Origin: Epiperipatus broadwayi
Lineage: Eukaryota > Onychophora > Udeonychophora > Euonychophora > Peripatidae
DNA: 64,000 bases
Direction: 5' to 3'
Assembly: GCA_028023455.1 (NCBI GenBank)
Contig: JAQFVV010000180.1
Span: 1,056,001-1,120,000, forward strand
The stretch's first letter is position 1, and every line of letters begins with the position of its first letter. The notes beneath the pieces were generated by a model. The model was not told the origin of the DNA. It did not search any database and was given only the letters and a program-made list of their open reading frames with translations. A program made the translations under genes and the position numbers. Below are positions 1 through 13,200 of this stretch, piece by piece.

Positions 1-289
1 GATTAAAATATGGTTCAATTAATTTTCTCAGAAGAATAGAAATATTGACAATGATGAATTAGAAGAAGATACTAACTGCAAGAACTGTGATCAGATTATT
101 AATATAAATGGGAATATAACAGATAAAATTAAATATGAAACTGAACTTGGATAGTGTTTTTAATAAAAATAATTTAATACTAAATGAAAATATATCTATT
201 TGTTTTGCAAAGGAACATAATAAATGTATTTTATGATTTCTTGTTAATGGATCTGAGATTGGAATCACTTAAAAAAGACAATACAGGGT

Positions 290-640
290 TTTCAGTCTAG
301 TTAACAAGCTATAAAGAGGTGTATGTTGGGCATAACATTATGAGATCAAAATAATTCTTGGATAAAAGAACAAACAAATAACAATGGAATCATTGAAATA
401 AACATGAGAATGAAATGAATCTGGGGTAGAATATTGAATTCTTAAACTAAATACCAAAAATTGTAAAAAAGAAGCCCATTTAAAAAACCATGCATGAGAT
501 GGATGGATGAATGAATTAAGAAATTCATTGGTGCAACATAGATAAGAGAGAGTATGAATTGAAAAAATTGGATTAATCTTGGAGAGACTTTCATTTTGCT
601 GTAGACTGATTGTTGAAAATGATAATGAGTAGGATTACAA
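290..640 (+). pseudogene. RTE-type LINE, 3' end of reverse transcriptase ORF (relic)
   Basis: One plus-strand frame reads, with several stops, the C-terminal tail typical of RTE-like endonuclease/reverse transcriptase proteins: an MLGITL..DQ block near 325-350, an RWMDE..IKKFIGAT block near 498-538 and NWINLGETF near 566-592. In relatives this tail reads like 'GRP..RW.DDIKK.AG..W.R.A.DR..W..LGEAF'. The core polymerase motifs are not visible in 1-290. The same tail recurs at 57.9-58.05 kb on plus and, in reverse, near 35.5 kb. It is a dead 5'-truncated LINE copy inside an intron of the minus-strand host gene. Recognition is by motif memory, without an alignment. Confidence 0.7.
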
Positions 641-641
641 T

Positions 642-824
642 TTAATTTTTTTTTAGAAATATTTCATTAATATTTGATAATTGTTTTAAAAGAAAAGTAA
701 TTGAAGCATCACAAATAATGTTGTTTCCAGTAAACAACAATATATATGGGATAGTTGGATGGCAGCCTTCCCATAGCCCACTTTGCAAGCAGTACCCATT
801 CTCAATTAAAACCAATGTTTCCAC
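642..824 (-). other. Unrecognised 60-codon open frame in a GC-richer patch
   Basis: A minus-strand open frame of 60 codons (N-terminus METLVLIENGYCLQSGLWEG) lies in a patch with clearly higher GC than its surroundings. It has no domain I recognise and no obvious splice sites. Its position just downstream of the RTE tail and its compositional contrast suggest a transposon fragment rather than a host exon. I assign no function. Confidence 0.2.
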
Positions 825-829
825 ATGGG

Positions 830-2150
830 GACCAAACTTTATTTTGATAAATTCCTGATTAAAGACATAAAATTATGAAAATACACATAAAAACCACTAA
901 CACGAACTCCCGCAGTATTATGAAGGGATAGCTAAACCAGAATTGTAAAAATTACAGTTCTAGTTTTTATAAATAGAAAATAATTACATCGTGTTTGCAG
1001 CCATGAAAAACATCAAATATAGAGTATATTCTCTATAGAGGAATCTTTTGTTCATTTAAAAACAAATAAAACTTCTTCAACTTAACATTGAGAGTATAAC
1101 AAAATTAAAATACTCTACAAATTAATTGTTCAGCACAATATTGATGTAATTGTGCTGCAGAAAATTTATCATTCTTCTAATAGCACACATCTTAAACTTA
1201 CTGAATTTGCATTACTACATCTGTCAGACTACTTTTGATTGAAATCACTTTGTAAAGCAAATAACTTCTATGGAAAATAATTCAAATAATATTGTAATCT
1301 TTATTCAGATAAATGGTTTTTAGGTATGAAATGTTTACAAAAATTCCTAATATTAAGTATCCCTTCAGATCTGCCACTGTATTTATAAAAGGTTTCAATT
1401 CTCATAATAATTTTATGTGATATTAATTAAGGTTCAAATACGTTTAAACCACTTGCACTTACTTTACAATGTCGAGAAAAAATAACTTGTTATGTATGAT
1501 TTGCTTCAACAAAAAATGGTTTGTCTTTGCCTATTGAACAACATCTATGAGACAATTTCTCCTATATCATACAAAAACCAAGTCTAATTGTTCTTGCAAT
1601 CAACATTTCTATAGTTAAAAATTATCTTTGCCTGACATGGAATTTTTAAGTAAGCCTAACTCAAGTCAACATATAAGATATCTTGAATAGAATATTAATA
1701 CAATTTTCTTCAGTTCCTTTTTGTTATAATAGAATTAGCAAACTCTTAACAGCTAACTCTCATGAACATCAAAAGCAATCTATTCCGATTAACTTAGGGA
1801 TGTCTTTTATAGCAAATTGCTGCCAAACTTGAATAATGGCTGAATGATTCCAGTGAAGAAAAGTGAAGAAATATTATTGAAAAGCAAAACTTTATAAAAT
1901 ATAATTATGAGGCCTGAGCCCTTTTATGATTTTTTTTAAAAAAGAATTACTAGTGTTATTACTAATGAAATTGTCACTCTCATAAATTCACATCTAAACT
2001 CAAAATTGATAAAATAAAAAGCGTCATTAGAGTAGAATTGCAAGCTTTTATTTTATAATTTTTCTTTAATATCAATCTGACAAAACTGTAGGTGTTTTTA
2101 AATTTGATTGTCTTAAGTTAGGAAAAGTCCTAAAATCAGATAGTATACTT
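830..2150. other. AT-rich intronic sequence, nothing recognised
   Basis: I see no ORF, splice-flanked exon, repeat pair or RNA motif that I can support here. Confidence 0.4.
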
Positions 2151-3720
2151 CCAAACATTTAAAAAAATGTATGATCTAAAGCCAAAGCCTGATTGGCAAA
2201 ATTATCATTATTCTACAAGAAACTAATCCAAAAGTTTGTCACAAAAACAAAAATATAGCAGTCTTCAAATCAAATTAACTTAGAAGTGATTCCCAAAAAT
2301 TATTGCCCACTATCATTATTATATTACCTATAAACCTTTTGAAAGAATCATATTACTAAAAATTTTGCAATTGAAAGTTATCATAAGTATTCAGCATGGT
2401 GGTTTTAGACCAAAAAGAAATTGTTATTAACAAGTTTATCTTTACCAACTAGTACTTCCAAAATAAATAAAAAATGGCTGTTATAATTATTGATCTAACC
2501 TCAGCTTATAATTCTGTTTGAAAAAATAGTTTTCTTTTAAAACTTATTTAATTTTTTTTATGTGTAATACTAATTATTTGTTTGACAAAATGCTTTCTAG
2601 AAGTAAAACTCAAATAAACTAAATTGTAAAACTGTTTTCTACAGAGTTTAATTCTTTTATTTCTTCATTTAATATATCATCAATGATCTTTTAGATACAG
2701 AACATAGGAAATTCACCTATCCTGACAATAATGTTTTGACTTTTCAAGAGATTCTTTCCTGAAATAGAAATGTCTTTCAATAAGAATATGGATAGATAGA
2801 ATACATTTTCCTGTAATTGGGATTTTATTCCTAATCCAGTAAAACAAAATTTGTTCATTTTTTCATCTAAACAACAAAAAATTATCTATAATGAACATAA
2901 TCTTATGCAATCACAGACTGAAATACAGTCTTACCCCATGCTATTTAGGAACAATTTTGCATCACAGTGTGACCTATTTTCTTTATTAATTTAAAATCAT
3001 ATCAAAATTAATTTTAAGGAATAATTTCCTTGTAAAGCTGGTTGGCACTATTTGGGTTGTGAGGCAAATATTTTTTGGAGAGTTTCCTTAACATTAGTAT
3101 ACTCTTCTGGTGAATATTGTGTCTTTGTTTTGAAATAAAGGTTCTCACATTAAACTTCTGGATACTCAATTAAATATTACAATGAGAATTATTACTAACA
3201 CATTAAAATTTGCCATTTCACAGCTGTTTCTATTCTTTCACATGTTCCTTCTCCAGATGTCAGAAGAGAAGTTGCCTCACAAAAATGTATAAGAAGTTAT
3301 TAAGCAAATCAGACTTGTCCATTATTTAAGATACAGTTTCATTAAAGACCTGACTCAAATCAAAATCTTTTTTGGATGTTCAATCAAAAATTTACAATTA
3401 AAGAATTATGGCTATAAACTGGAATTTTTGAGAGATTTCAAATTTCTCTTTCCAGATCCAACAATAAAGACAGCTAGATTGATATTCCTAGATACAACTG
3501 AAATCTCATCTATAGATTCAGGGCAACACAACACATGAAATTTGTGCTTATCTGCCTTATAAAGAAAATGTAACTGCTATTGATTTATACAAATGTGAGC
3601 CAATCCAAACATGAAATACAAAGGTTGAATTGATAAAGCTTCTAGAGAATCTGTCTCCTGATGTAATGTGTACTCATGCCTTTACATTATTTTGTTGATA
3701 ATTAAAGTCTCTAAACAATA
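2150..3720 (+). pseudogene. Jockey-like non-LTR retrotransposon (LINE) reverse transcriptase relic
   Basis: Plus-strand frames broken by stops and frameshifts spell RT landmarks in order. KNYCPLSLLY (about 2297-2326) is followed by QHGGFRPKRNC (2392-2424) and by motif A, MAVIIIDLTSAYNSV (2473-2517). Motif C is decayed: FTYPDNN (about 2714-2734) stands where YADD is expected. SKTKFVHF follows near 2840-2863. The thumb/C-terminal block contains DTQLNITMRIITNTL (about 3161-3205). This order matches Jockey-type LINE proteins. The YADD aspartates are damaged and the frame shifts repeatedly, so the copy is long dead. No endonuclease domain is evident upstream, so it is probably 5'-truncated. It lies antisense to the host gene. 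Confidence 0.8.
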
Positions 3721-5440
3721 AAAATCATATCTTAAATAAGTAAACCAGATCTTATAACATAATGTCCACAGACTATAAATGCAGCTCTCTTACTAGTATG
3801 CTAAAGAAATGTTAACTTCTTTATTTTCTTTTTATTTTCCCCCATTTGGTTTAATGTAGTGCTAGAATAATAGATTCTAGAGTTCAAGATCTGCTTTAAT
3901 CACCATTTCAGATCCGTTATTTTTAATATTGAACTTCTTCAGAGCTCTCAAGCAATAAACCATACAAATTGTTTTATTTTGATTTATTTTAGCTTAAATA
4001 TAAAACAATCATATCTGAAAGTTCAGCTGATTGAAATCTAATCATAAAAAGTACCACAAACTGCAAAATGACTCTATTTATATAAACTTCCTGTTTTTAA
4101 AATCATGTTTTAAAATTTATGAATTGTTAAACAAAATATCTACCTACTCAAAGATAAATCTATTGCAACTGAAGGTATCAGCCTACAGATAAATTAAAGT
4201 TGTATTTTGGAGATCAGTTTTAAAATTAAACCCTAAATAGTACTTCAGAAACATTGTTTTGAAAATCAAAGAGCAGACATGTTTTTAAATTCAAATAATA
4301 GATTTTATCTAAATTTACAACCAGTATTTATTTAAAAATAAAATGTCATAACTGTAGCATATGTTGCATAAGGTAATATCATATTTTTCAAATGTAATTA
4401 GTATTGTAGAAAAGTGGAGTCTTGTTCAGTGATGGATATTGCCAGATATCCCTGTTTTATTACAGTATCAGAACAACTCTTTTTTAGCAACATTTAACAG
4501 TGAGCTCTTTAAAAATTAATCTTTTTAAAATAGTAAATCCAGTGGCATTGCATGACACTCAGTTTAAATAGTCATTTACAGGTATGAACTATTTATTCTA
4601 CTCCACTGTTGACATTTATTCTAAGCTTGCATAATTAACAACATACTACTTATTAAATACATTTTCAATAGTACTTTAGTTTTTGACTTATGGCCTTTCA
4701 AATTTGGGTCTAGTCTACCTAATTGTTTTGAATCTAATGAATCTGCATTCTAGAAACTATTTTTACTTTTTTTTCACTACCAAGATATCAGTTTAATATT
4801 CAAAAACATATGAATGTTTTTAAATTTAGGCAACTTTCTTGGGTAATTATATACTTCTGAAAATAGTTATGTAAATATTTTGGTGACCCAGTTTTTAGCC
4901 AAATTGATATAAAACCAAAAGACATCACATGATTACCCATTCATTGTTTTATATGTGAAAATTCTTTCTATTCGACTCAACTTTCATTAGATATTGAATA
5001 ATAATGATTATTAAATTCATACCTACTACTGCTCTAGTCATACATCCTAGTTTCAAGCTTATCACTTTTGACATGGTTTTAGATTTTATGAATCTGGTTC
5101 AATGAATGGAATATATATATATAGGGTAGTATTAGTTATGAATTTAATAAATAATATCATCTTGTCCCATTTACTTAAGCTTTTAATAGATGACAGTGAC
5201 AGGGTAGAATAAAAAGAGTTTGGAAATCATGTGATGAGTTTAGGTTTTGTAACAATATTGACCAAAGGATAAAAATGCCTGTACTTATTATAAAAATTGA
5301 TGACCCTAAAATGTATAATTGCTTAACTAGTATCAGAAATTTATAATTATGCAAGTGAGTTGACTTGGATTTAAAATATTGAGATATTTTGATATTCAAG
5401 TTGATAGCATGATAGTAAGAAAAGACTAAAAGGTGATTGT
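3720..5440. other. AT-rich sequence, nothing recognised
   Basis: No supported gene or repeat. A 74-codon minus-strand open frame at 5175-5399 is short, low-complexity and without recognisable motif, so I treat it as chance. Confidence 0.4.
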
Positions 5441-5640
5441 TTAAATGGAATATGTATTAGATCCAAAGATATTGGTGTTTTAAATCTAAATTGATGCTCT
5501 TACTGATGAAGGATGTAGGCCAGAAATTTGTTTGAGGATAAAGATAGCATAACATTGCTTATGGATTTAATAAGTGCTACTATCTGATATCTATTGATTA
5601 CTCAAATTTACAATAGATAACACCAATGGAGTAGAAGAAA
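5440..5640 (+). repeat. Hammerhead-like repeat, family B, copy 1
   Basis: This 200-bp unit aligns by eye with 21340-21540 and, over its tail, with 10170-10275. It carries CTGATGA at 5503-5509, a GC-containing potential stem II region (5510-5522) and GAAA at 5523-5526, the order of a hammerhead catalytic core. The following TTTGTTTGAGG could supply the stem III/stem I side, but the strands pair poorly here, so self-cleavage is unlikely. The shared tail is 'ctattgattactca' followed by a variable stretch. It is probably the terminal region of a retroelement. Confidence 0.45.
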
Positions 5641-6502
5641 TAGTTTGCACTTTTAGACATACTTTAATTATAAATAATAATACATGTATTTGTAATTAAA
5701 TCAACATCACAACTTTGATTATATCATCAGGGATATAACTAATAACACATCACCAGCTAACAGAAATTTAAGAACTCAAACAATAGTAATATTGTCAGAA
5801 TTAAAAAATAATATCTGTTGTTGTTGTAATATATAATACTTTTTTCCATAAAATCTGTTTAGTAATTCTCATCAATGTCTTCTGAGTGTTGCAACCTATA
5901 TTGACATGATATCAAAATTTTATCATGAAATTATCAAAATTGATTGGAAACAAAAGTAAACTCATACTGATAATTATTCAATTATTTATTTGTCTGATCA
6001 TGTTGCTAAGAGTCACTAAACCTGTTACTTGTTACTGAAACTTCACTTTCTTATTACAAAATTTAAATAAAAATTAGTATTAGATATATCTTGAGTTCAT
6101 ATTATGATAATGTCACTTCTAGGTAATCTATTCCATTTATTATTCCTAATATTCTAAGTGATGGAAATTGTAAAGTTTAATTAAAAATGAAAATGTTAAA
6201 ATACTTAAATTAATAATTCACATGTAAACAAAACATCCAAATTTCCAGGTCTTCTGTTTAAAAAAAGTTTACATAAAAAAATAATGTTTATAATTGTTCC
6301 TTTTTAGTTATTTTCTTTAATATAATTTTATTTGCAGTTTTTCTGTCTCAGCTTCTCCTTTATTGTGAATGTATTTAATTAGTACTAAATTATTTCGAAA
6401 TGCTTTGCAGCTTTTAATAGTCTCTTAAATAAGACTGATTATTTTTAAATATTACAAGCAATTTACAATAACTAATATCCATAAAAACATTAGATAACTC
6501 AC
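5640..6502. other. Intronic sequence downstream of the transmembrane exon, nothing recognised
   Basis: AT-rich; no further host exon or retroelement domain seen. Confidence 0.4.
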
Positions 6503-6584
6503 CTGTAAGCAGAAAAAGAAATTAAAGCCAACACTAAAAGAGTTGAAAAGACTACGAACACCGCAATGTATTCCAAAAAAGAGT
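6503..6584 (-). CDS. Transmembrane exon of a receptor-like host gene
   Basis: On minus, a tttattttag acceptor is followed by an 82-nt open exon and a GTGAGT donor (exon ends ...TTACAG). With incoming phase 1 it encodes about 26 residues: SFLEY, then an uninterrupted run of V, F, L, I, A and S, ending SAY, with an arginine codon split at the donor (phase 2). This is a textbook single-pass membrane helix followed by a basic stop-transfer residue. The phase-1 start matches the phase-1 end of the FN3 exon at 38915-39058, so the two can splice directly across a 32.3-kb intron. Cytoplasmic exons must lie beyond position 1, so whether this is a receptor phosphatase, kinase or adhesion receptor cannot be told. 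Confidence 0.75.
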
Positions 6585-6589
6585 CTAAA

Positions 6590-7050
6590 ATAAATAAATA
6601 ACTTGGTTTGAATTTGAATTAATTATAAAATTTACTTATACAATTTATATACATATATAATACAATTTTTACAAACGTGCAAATCTGGAGAATATTCAGC
6701 AGAAAAAGATTACAAAAAATTAAACATTTTTTGAGAAAAAAAAAAAATCTAATATTTATAAATAAAATATAAGTTAACTAAAAAGGCTGAAAAAAATAAG
6801 CTAACAAAAATAAAATAAAAAATTGACAAAAGAAGTTATATATAATAATTAAAATCTTAATCATTAAATTTTACACCGTAAAGAGTAGGTGCTATGTCTT
6901 AAAGGTTTTTTTCAAGTTTAACCAGTAAGATAGCATCAAAACACAAACAACACATATTTATAAATTTTATATTTTAATATCTAACTACAAACGAACATGA
7001 AAATAATATTTACATATGGATTTACATACAAAATTTCACTAATCTTATTC
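6590..7050. other. AT-rich intron start, nothing recognised
   Basis: Homopolymer A/T runs and low-complexity sequence just upstream (in gene sense) of the transmembrane exon acceptor. No feature supported. Confidence 0.4.
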
Positions 7051-7059
7051 ACAATAAGA

Positions 7060-7175
7060 AGAATGACGTATCGTAAATTCTAGTAAATTTCATTAGCGTC
7101 TTTCATTCAAGCGTGTAATAGTAATTTAAAGTGATTATTTAATATATCCACGCTTTCACTTTCAAACACTTAAGA
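7060..7175 (-). repeat. Diverged inverted copy of the 33.9-kb repeat
   Basis: Read on minus, this stretch aligns by eye with 33900-34000: both contain tttaaattac near one end, a gacg/cgtc pair in the middle and ctagaatttac near the other. It is an old member of the family tandemly duplicated at 33.68-34.33 kb. No coding potential seen. Confidence 0.45.
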
Positions 7176-7769
7176 TTCGCCCATACAAAAGCGTTTGGGT
7201 TCGAAAAGATAGATGGCCATTCTATCTTTTCCAAAGACTTTATCATGTGGTTGAGTGTTAGTATTCATTCATTTATAGTTAAAATCTTCAAAGCGCATGT
7301 GCAACAGCGTAATGCTGTTTTAAATATTATAGTAATATAATAGGGTTCACTATTTACCAGTCCTTTATTTGGCCTGAGCCTTGCTACAAGTCATTTAATC
7401 TATGGCTTTCTCTGCTATGGATTAATTACATTTGCCTTACTGCTCTCCATAATGGCAAAATCCTGGGAACTGACAGTGATAAATCTATGCAGTCTTTTTT
7501 ATACCAAACCCAATTATCGAGCATATATCCTGGAACCATAATCGACAGCAGTGCTCTTTTCCATTTTTCATAGAGCAGCATTAATGTTATGAGATAAGTA
7601 TAATGTCACAACATATCACAAACCTATTACCCAAACATATATAGCAGTCCTTCCCCCACTCTAGTAATACACATTACTTTAGTTGACTACCTAGTCCTTA
7701 AATTTAAGTGGTGGTCTACATACTTGGGAAATTCTAGGGCTATCATTTCTATGTTCCCTTTGCATTCTT
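7176..7769. other. Sequence between repeat fragment and Gypsy relic
   Basis: Slightly less AT-rich than its surroundings and possibly the LTR or 3' end of the Gypsy relic, but I find no second copy in the window to define LTR ends. Confidence 0.25.
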
Positions 7770-8880
7770 TGTGAATCCAGTTGTTCCTGCTCTATCATTT
7801 TGTCTTTAGTCGGTTCCCACTCAGATTTCTTTTTCCTGTTTCATTCATTCATCAGTCCTTTCATTATGTGGCTCATATCAGGCCATACATTGTGTATTGC
7901 CACACTAGGTTGACTTGTATGATTATTTATCATGATAGCAAAGGTGGTTTATGTGTTTTCTTAACACTTTGTAACTCAATCAGACAAATTTGTCTATACA
8001 ATGACCATTTTACAGCTTCTGGGATCCATTTGTGTTTTAGAACAGCCAATACCCATACACACTCAGTTGTTAGAAACTTTATCACTTTGGTATTTTTATT
8101 ATTTCCAGTCTTTTTAGGTAGAAACTTGGTCAAATGTGTTCTGAACATCTGATATCTCTATAATTCCATCAGGGTTTCACCCATTGCAGTATTTGGAGTC
8201 TTGTGCATACATAGCCTGTATTAAGGCTTCCGCTATGCTTTGGTTCTGAAGTTTCTTAATGTGATTTTTAAGAGCTGCACTCCTTGTTCTGTTCTGCTAT
8301 CCATTGCTTTCTGGATAGTATGGAGAGGGGGTGTAAAAATGTGCTTAATTCCTCTATAGAAAGTCCATAAACTTTCTTGAAGCAAAACCTGAAGCATTGT
8401 CTGTCACGATGGTCTCTGGATAACCATGCATGGCAAATAGTTCATTCAACACTCAGATGGTACAGTCTTCACTAGTGTCTTTAACAATTTGATGCTCTGT
8501 CCAATGAGAAAATGCATCAATCACTAATAGGATCAGATGTCTGTCCATGGGCCAATGTGGTCAAGAGGAACATGTGTCCATGGAGACTTAGGCAGTTTTC
8601 ATGTTTCATAATGCTTTGGTGGTAATCTGGCCACTTGTTAGCAGTTCCTGCATTTTTTACAAGGGTCTGTATTTCATTTAAGTTGGGCCACCATACATAT
8701 GACCATTGGAGGGCTTTCATTCATACACTCCTGGGTGTCCTTGATGAAGTAGGTTTAGAAACTCAAGGTCTACCTTCCATAGATACTAACACCCGGTCAT
8801 TATTCAATATGTGTCTTTCGCACACAGAAAGTTTATCCTCAACTATCCAGATAGCTTTTGTTAAGAGTAATTAATAAAAG
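7770..8880 (-). pseudogene. Ty3/Gypsy-type Pol relic: integrase core and C-terminal GPY/F-like region
   Basis: Minus-strand frames read a Gypsy integrase. The N-terminal region MKALQWSYVWWPNLNEI starts near 8720. The catalytic core follows: LLVIDAFSHWTEHQI (about 8528-8484), ELFAMHGYPETIVTDNASGF (about 8446-8387) and YYPESNG (about 8318-8298). The D, D and E of the DDE triad are therefore all still readable. Multiple stops interrupt it. In a shifted frame, HKWIPEAVKWSLY around 8010-8040 resembles the post-integrase GPY/F module. Sequence near 7880-7935 also resembles the PLE endonuclease tail at 18.8 kb, suggesting a later insertion. No RT, RNase H or Gag is seen, so this is a fragment, in sense orientation to the host gene. 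Confidence 0.8.
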
Positions 8881-10165
8881 TTTCAGAAGAGATTAAGAAG
8901 TGAACAACTAATAAAGTCTAGCTAATAATTAGCAGGGATGAATTAAAAAAGCACAAGAAATTGTTTAGGAAATGATTTAAAGGTTTATATTCAGTATTTA
9001 AAGATGTCAATTTATGTGCCCAAAGACACTTTACTTAGACAGTAGAATATCAAGCAATAGATTTTATCAATGGTAGTTTGCTTTCAATCCTCTTTATCTA
9101 TTATAACAACTTTATCCTTAGACATTATAAATTTTAATGAGATTTTTTCATTAGTGAAATGGTAAAGCTTCAAAGAATGAATTTTATTGGAGTAATAATT
9201 AGACTAGGTATAAAAATATTACAATATGTGATATCATCACTAGTGACAATTTGCTTCACTTGTCACTGACTTAACAATTTATTATTAGGATCTTAATATT
9301 TAAAAAGGCATCATAAATTTTAATAGTCTTGTTACACCAGTGAATAATAAAATTGCAAAAGTCAGAAAAGTTTGCTGTGAATAGATTAATTCTATTTAAG
9401 AAGTTTGATAAAAAATGAATTTCAAAAGCACAACAGCAAGATTATTAGAAGCAGAATAATGGAATAATTTTAAGCTATTGCAAGCATTTTATGATGACTT
9501 TTACATACTTATGCAAATGTTGGTGACCATTTATTTAATAATTTAAGATTTATAACCATAAATGTTTCTATGAAGGAAAAACCTTATACATAGCAGATTT
9601 ACAGAAAAAAATTAACATTGAAATTTGATCATTTAAAGAAATTATAGCACACTTATTTGCCAAATCTATAATAATGCTCTAATCTAGTTCAAATTAAGAG
9701 TGGAAATTTGAACTTTTTCCCCATATAGTTCAATAAATCTTAGTAATTGTTTAGGTTTCTGATGCATATCCAGCCCAATTAGTCTCATCCAATACTGATT
9801 GGAAATGCTTATACTTAGCTGGAGAATAAATATACAAAGTAATCTACATTGCTCACATGAATTTTATTATGCTGACTGTAAACAAAACACATGGTTATAA
9901 CAAGCTACTATTGGTAGAAATTGTGTCAAACTAATATTTATACTCATTATCTAACTAATATCATAAATGCCTCATTAATCAATGGATGCCAAATGGTAAT
10001 GCTTTAACATTACATATTTAAACCTATGTCTGAATTTTCTCTTTGTCCATGAGAAGTTATAGTTCAAAACTGGAATTTATACAGTTATGAATCTAACAAT
10101 CACCTTTTACTCATTTGTGCTATTTATATCAATAGACAGAAATTTAAAAAATCTACATTGAATCC
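8880..10165. other. AT-rich sequence, nothing recognised
   Basis: No gene, repeat pair or RNA motif that I can support. Confidence 0.4.
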
Positions 10166-10169
10166 AAGT

Positions 10170-10275
10170 ATCACTGATGAATTTAAAAATAAAATAAAAA
10201 TAAGTTTGGGACTGTATGATAGCAGCACTATTTGGAATCTATTGATTACTCAGGCTTACAATAGTTGGATATAGA
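10170..10275 (+). repeat. Hammerhead-like repeat, family B, decayed copy 3
   Basis: CTGATGA at about 10174-10180 is followed by an A-rich stretch in place of stem II, then agtttgggactg and the family tail attgattactcaggcttacaatag, which matches 21500-21525 and 5595-5620. The GAAA box is not intact, so this is a dead remnant recognised through its tail. Confidence 0.4.
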
Positions 10276-13200
10276 ATAGAGTGAAAATAACTACTTTTGG
10301 AAGCAAAATGCTGAAGTTGAGAATGTTTGGAAAGTATTTTGCTAGTATATATTAGATTTTTACTCTCTTAACATAAAAAATAATAATGTTTTATATTAAA
10401 AAAATTTAAAATTTATGTAACCCATCTTCTAGAAAATTATTCAGCTTATGTATTGAGTATTTAAATATTAAGTCCCTTAAGTAATTTATTATAATTTTAT
10501 TTAATGTTTAGATTGATAAACTATAGCTTATATATGAACAAATAAGAAACTTTTAATATTGTTGTCTCATATATATATACCCTTTTCATTAGGGCAGAAT
10601 GTACTTAAAAGCTAATTTTTTTTTTTAAAAAATTAAATTAAGATAGTTCTATCATTGTCATAATAATGTTTACAGGGACTTAAAATTTGGTGATATGAAT
10701 TTATAAGTAGTTAAAGAATATATAAAAGCTATTCTAAATATTTAAATTGTAGAATAAAAAACCTAATAAGTTAATATTGTATGGTAGGAATAAATGGCCA
10801 TAGTTATAAGTTAAAAAAATATTGAACAGCTTCTTAAATAAGCATTGAAAAACCATTAATTTTTAATATAACGTTTAATATTCAAATAAGCTATTAAATT
10901 TGTCTTTTAAATTGTTTAAATTATATAAAATTATTTATTAAAGTTTCAATTCTTGTAATGTATTATATGTTTTATTTTTAGTAATGTTGTAAAATGTCAA
11001 AATTTATTATTTCAAATTTTTATTATTGTACTTAATATTTTTCTTTAATGTAATATTTTTTATAATTAAATATTCATTTAGTTGATTTCAGACTGTAAAT
11101 TCAAAAATTGCAACATTTGTCTGGAATAAACAGGTGACATGATTGATGTGTGTGTGATGCATGCAAAGTTTTTTTAAGAGAAAGTTTTTAATTACTTTAT
11201 AAATTGTTACTAAAATTGAGGCATTTGTACATGATAAAAATAAATACAGAATATTATTTAATTAGTTTTTAAAGATATTTTAAAATTGGTAAAGATAAAC
11301 TAAAAAATGGTTACATTTTTTTTATTAAATGTTTGTTAAATTAGTAAAGAATTATTAAAATATGTTATTTTAAAATGTTTGGTTAGTTTGAATATAATTA
11401 TAAAATTAATTGAGAATTAAATATTTCTTATATTATTAAATAAAAATGATGTCTCATAATTTTATTTCTGATTTTTAAAAATACATAATTGACAAATATG
11501 TAAATGAAGTTACAATTAGGTGATGAATTAACCAATCAGAATTGTTTTTTCTTATGCAGGTATAAAAACTGTGTGTAATTAAAATTATTAGGAGTCTGAT
11601 AATTAATTTTCTAGTTAGTTTTATTGTTTTAAAAATTATTATTTTTTGAAGTAGTATCAGTTTGATAATAGTCAAGTATTTTAAATTTTAATATAATTTT
11701 CTTTTATAAAACTAAAAAAGATTAAATTGATATTTAGTATAACTAAAAATGTGCGAGTAATTTAATAAATTTTCTGCCAGTTACTATTTGAAAGCTTAAT
11801 TTGAATTTACTAATAGATCATGGAACATAAACTTATTGTTGTTATTAGGAGAAGATTCAAGAGGAAAGACAAAAGAGTTATTGAAGCACAATTTTTCCCA
11901 GTGCTATATAAAAATTTATCTGTTAATATTTGCAGAGTATTTCGAAATTGCAAACAGTTATTATTTAGAAGTATATGTTATATAATGGAGATGTCTGTAA
12001 TTATAAATTTTAAGACTTTTGAAAAATAGAATTCAAGGAAAAACTATCGCAAAAGATTAAAGTATAAGTTACCTATTAATTTTATGAGATATTTGAGATT
12101 AGGCTATAAAATATATCGCACTCTATTAAATCTTTTTAATATTTTTATTGACATTATTTTTTAAAAAGAGTCGTGATATTTTAAAGGAAGAAAAGATAAC
12201 TTTTATAAAGTACATAATTTTTAATGAAAGTTATATTGAACAAATGAATATTGGAATATATTTTAAAAACCTGCTGTTTTAATTACTATAATTATTTTCT
12301 TAAAAAAAAGAAGAAATGGATAATGAAATATACATATTGTTATATTAAAAATAAGTAATCTTTGGGACTAAAACCTGGATTCATCTATTTATTTTATATG
12401 TATCTTATTGAAATATATATGTTGGAAATGGAGAGATGTCTGTTTTTTTATATCCTAGGATTAAAGCGCTATTGAATCTGACTGTAAGTGAAGCATCTGC
12501 TCCCAAATAAACTGAAACATACATATGTACATGGAAGGAGACAACTTATCTTTTTACAAAAATGGATTTTGAAATAACTATTGGATAAATAATGCTCATT
12601 CTTAAAGGATTTATAGAAAAAAGACTGTATTTATATCTCTATCAATTGGATTGACATTATTTTCCAAGATTTTTGCAGATACTAAAAAGTCTACTTAACA
12701 TTTTTTTTATTATCATTATTGTGTTTTGTTTTACGTGCCGAGGGAAGGAAGAGCTAGGAGAAAAAAGCTTTCGACAATGGTTCATCACATAGCAAATACA
12801 ACTCCTTTGTTTATTAACTGAATTTATTATATAGGACATTTACGAAGAGGAATAGTAACTATAAGTTTTATTATTTATTTAGAAATTACTAACAATTAGA
12901 ATTATAATTTAGATAGTAAAGATTACATTTTTGATATTTTTTTAAAATCCTAACTATATTAATATTTTAAAAAATCTTTTAATAATTTTTCTTAAATTTT
13001 TTTAAAACATTTTTTATTAAAGTGCCTTAGTTTACACTGTGTATAGTATGAATGATATTTTAATTCTTATACTTTATGTAAAGCTAATCCAGAAGACTTC
13101 ATTCAAAAAATGTGATTCACAAATAGTAAGATCACATTAAGTAATTTAAATGATTATAATTATTTTATACAATCATATTTTTCTTAATGTTTTAATGATA

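Noticed and set aside
7781-8152. Longest plus-strand open frame of the first third (123 codons)
   Set aside because: It is antisense to the Gypsy integrase/GPY relic on minus, whose motifs explain the composition.
11475-12839. Several 60-69 codon open frames in the 11-13 kb region as small genes
   Set aside because: Composition is extreme A/T low complexity, with no splice signals, no motif and no repeat support.
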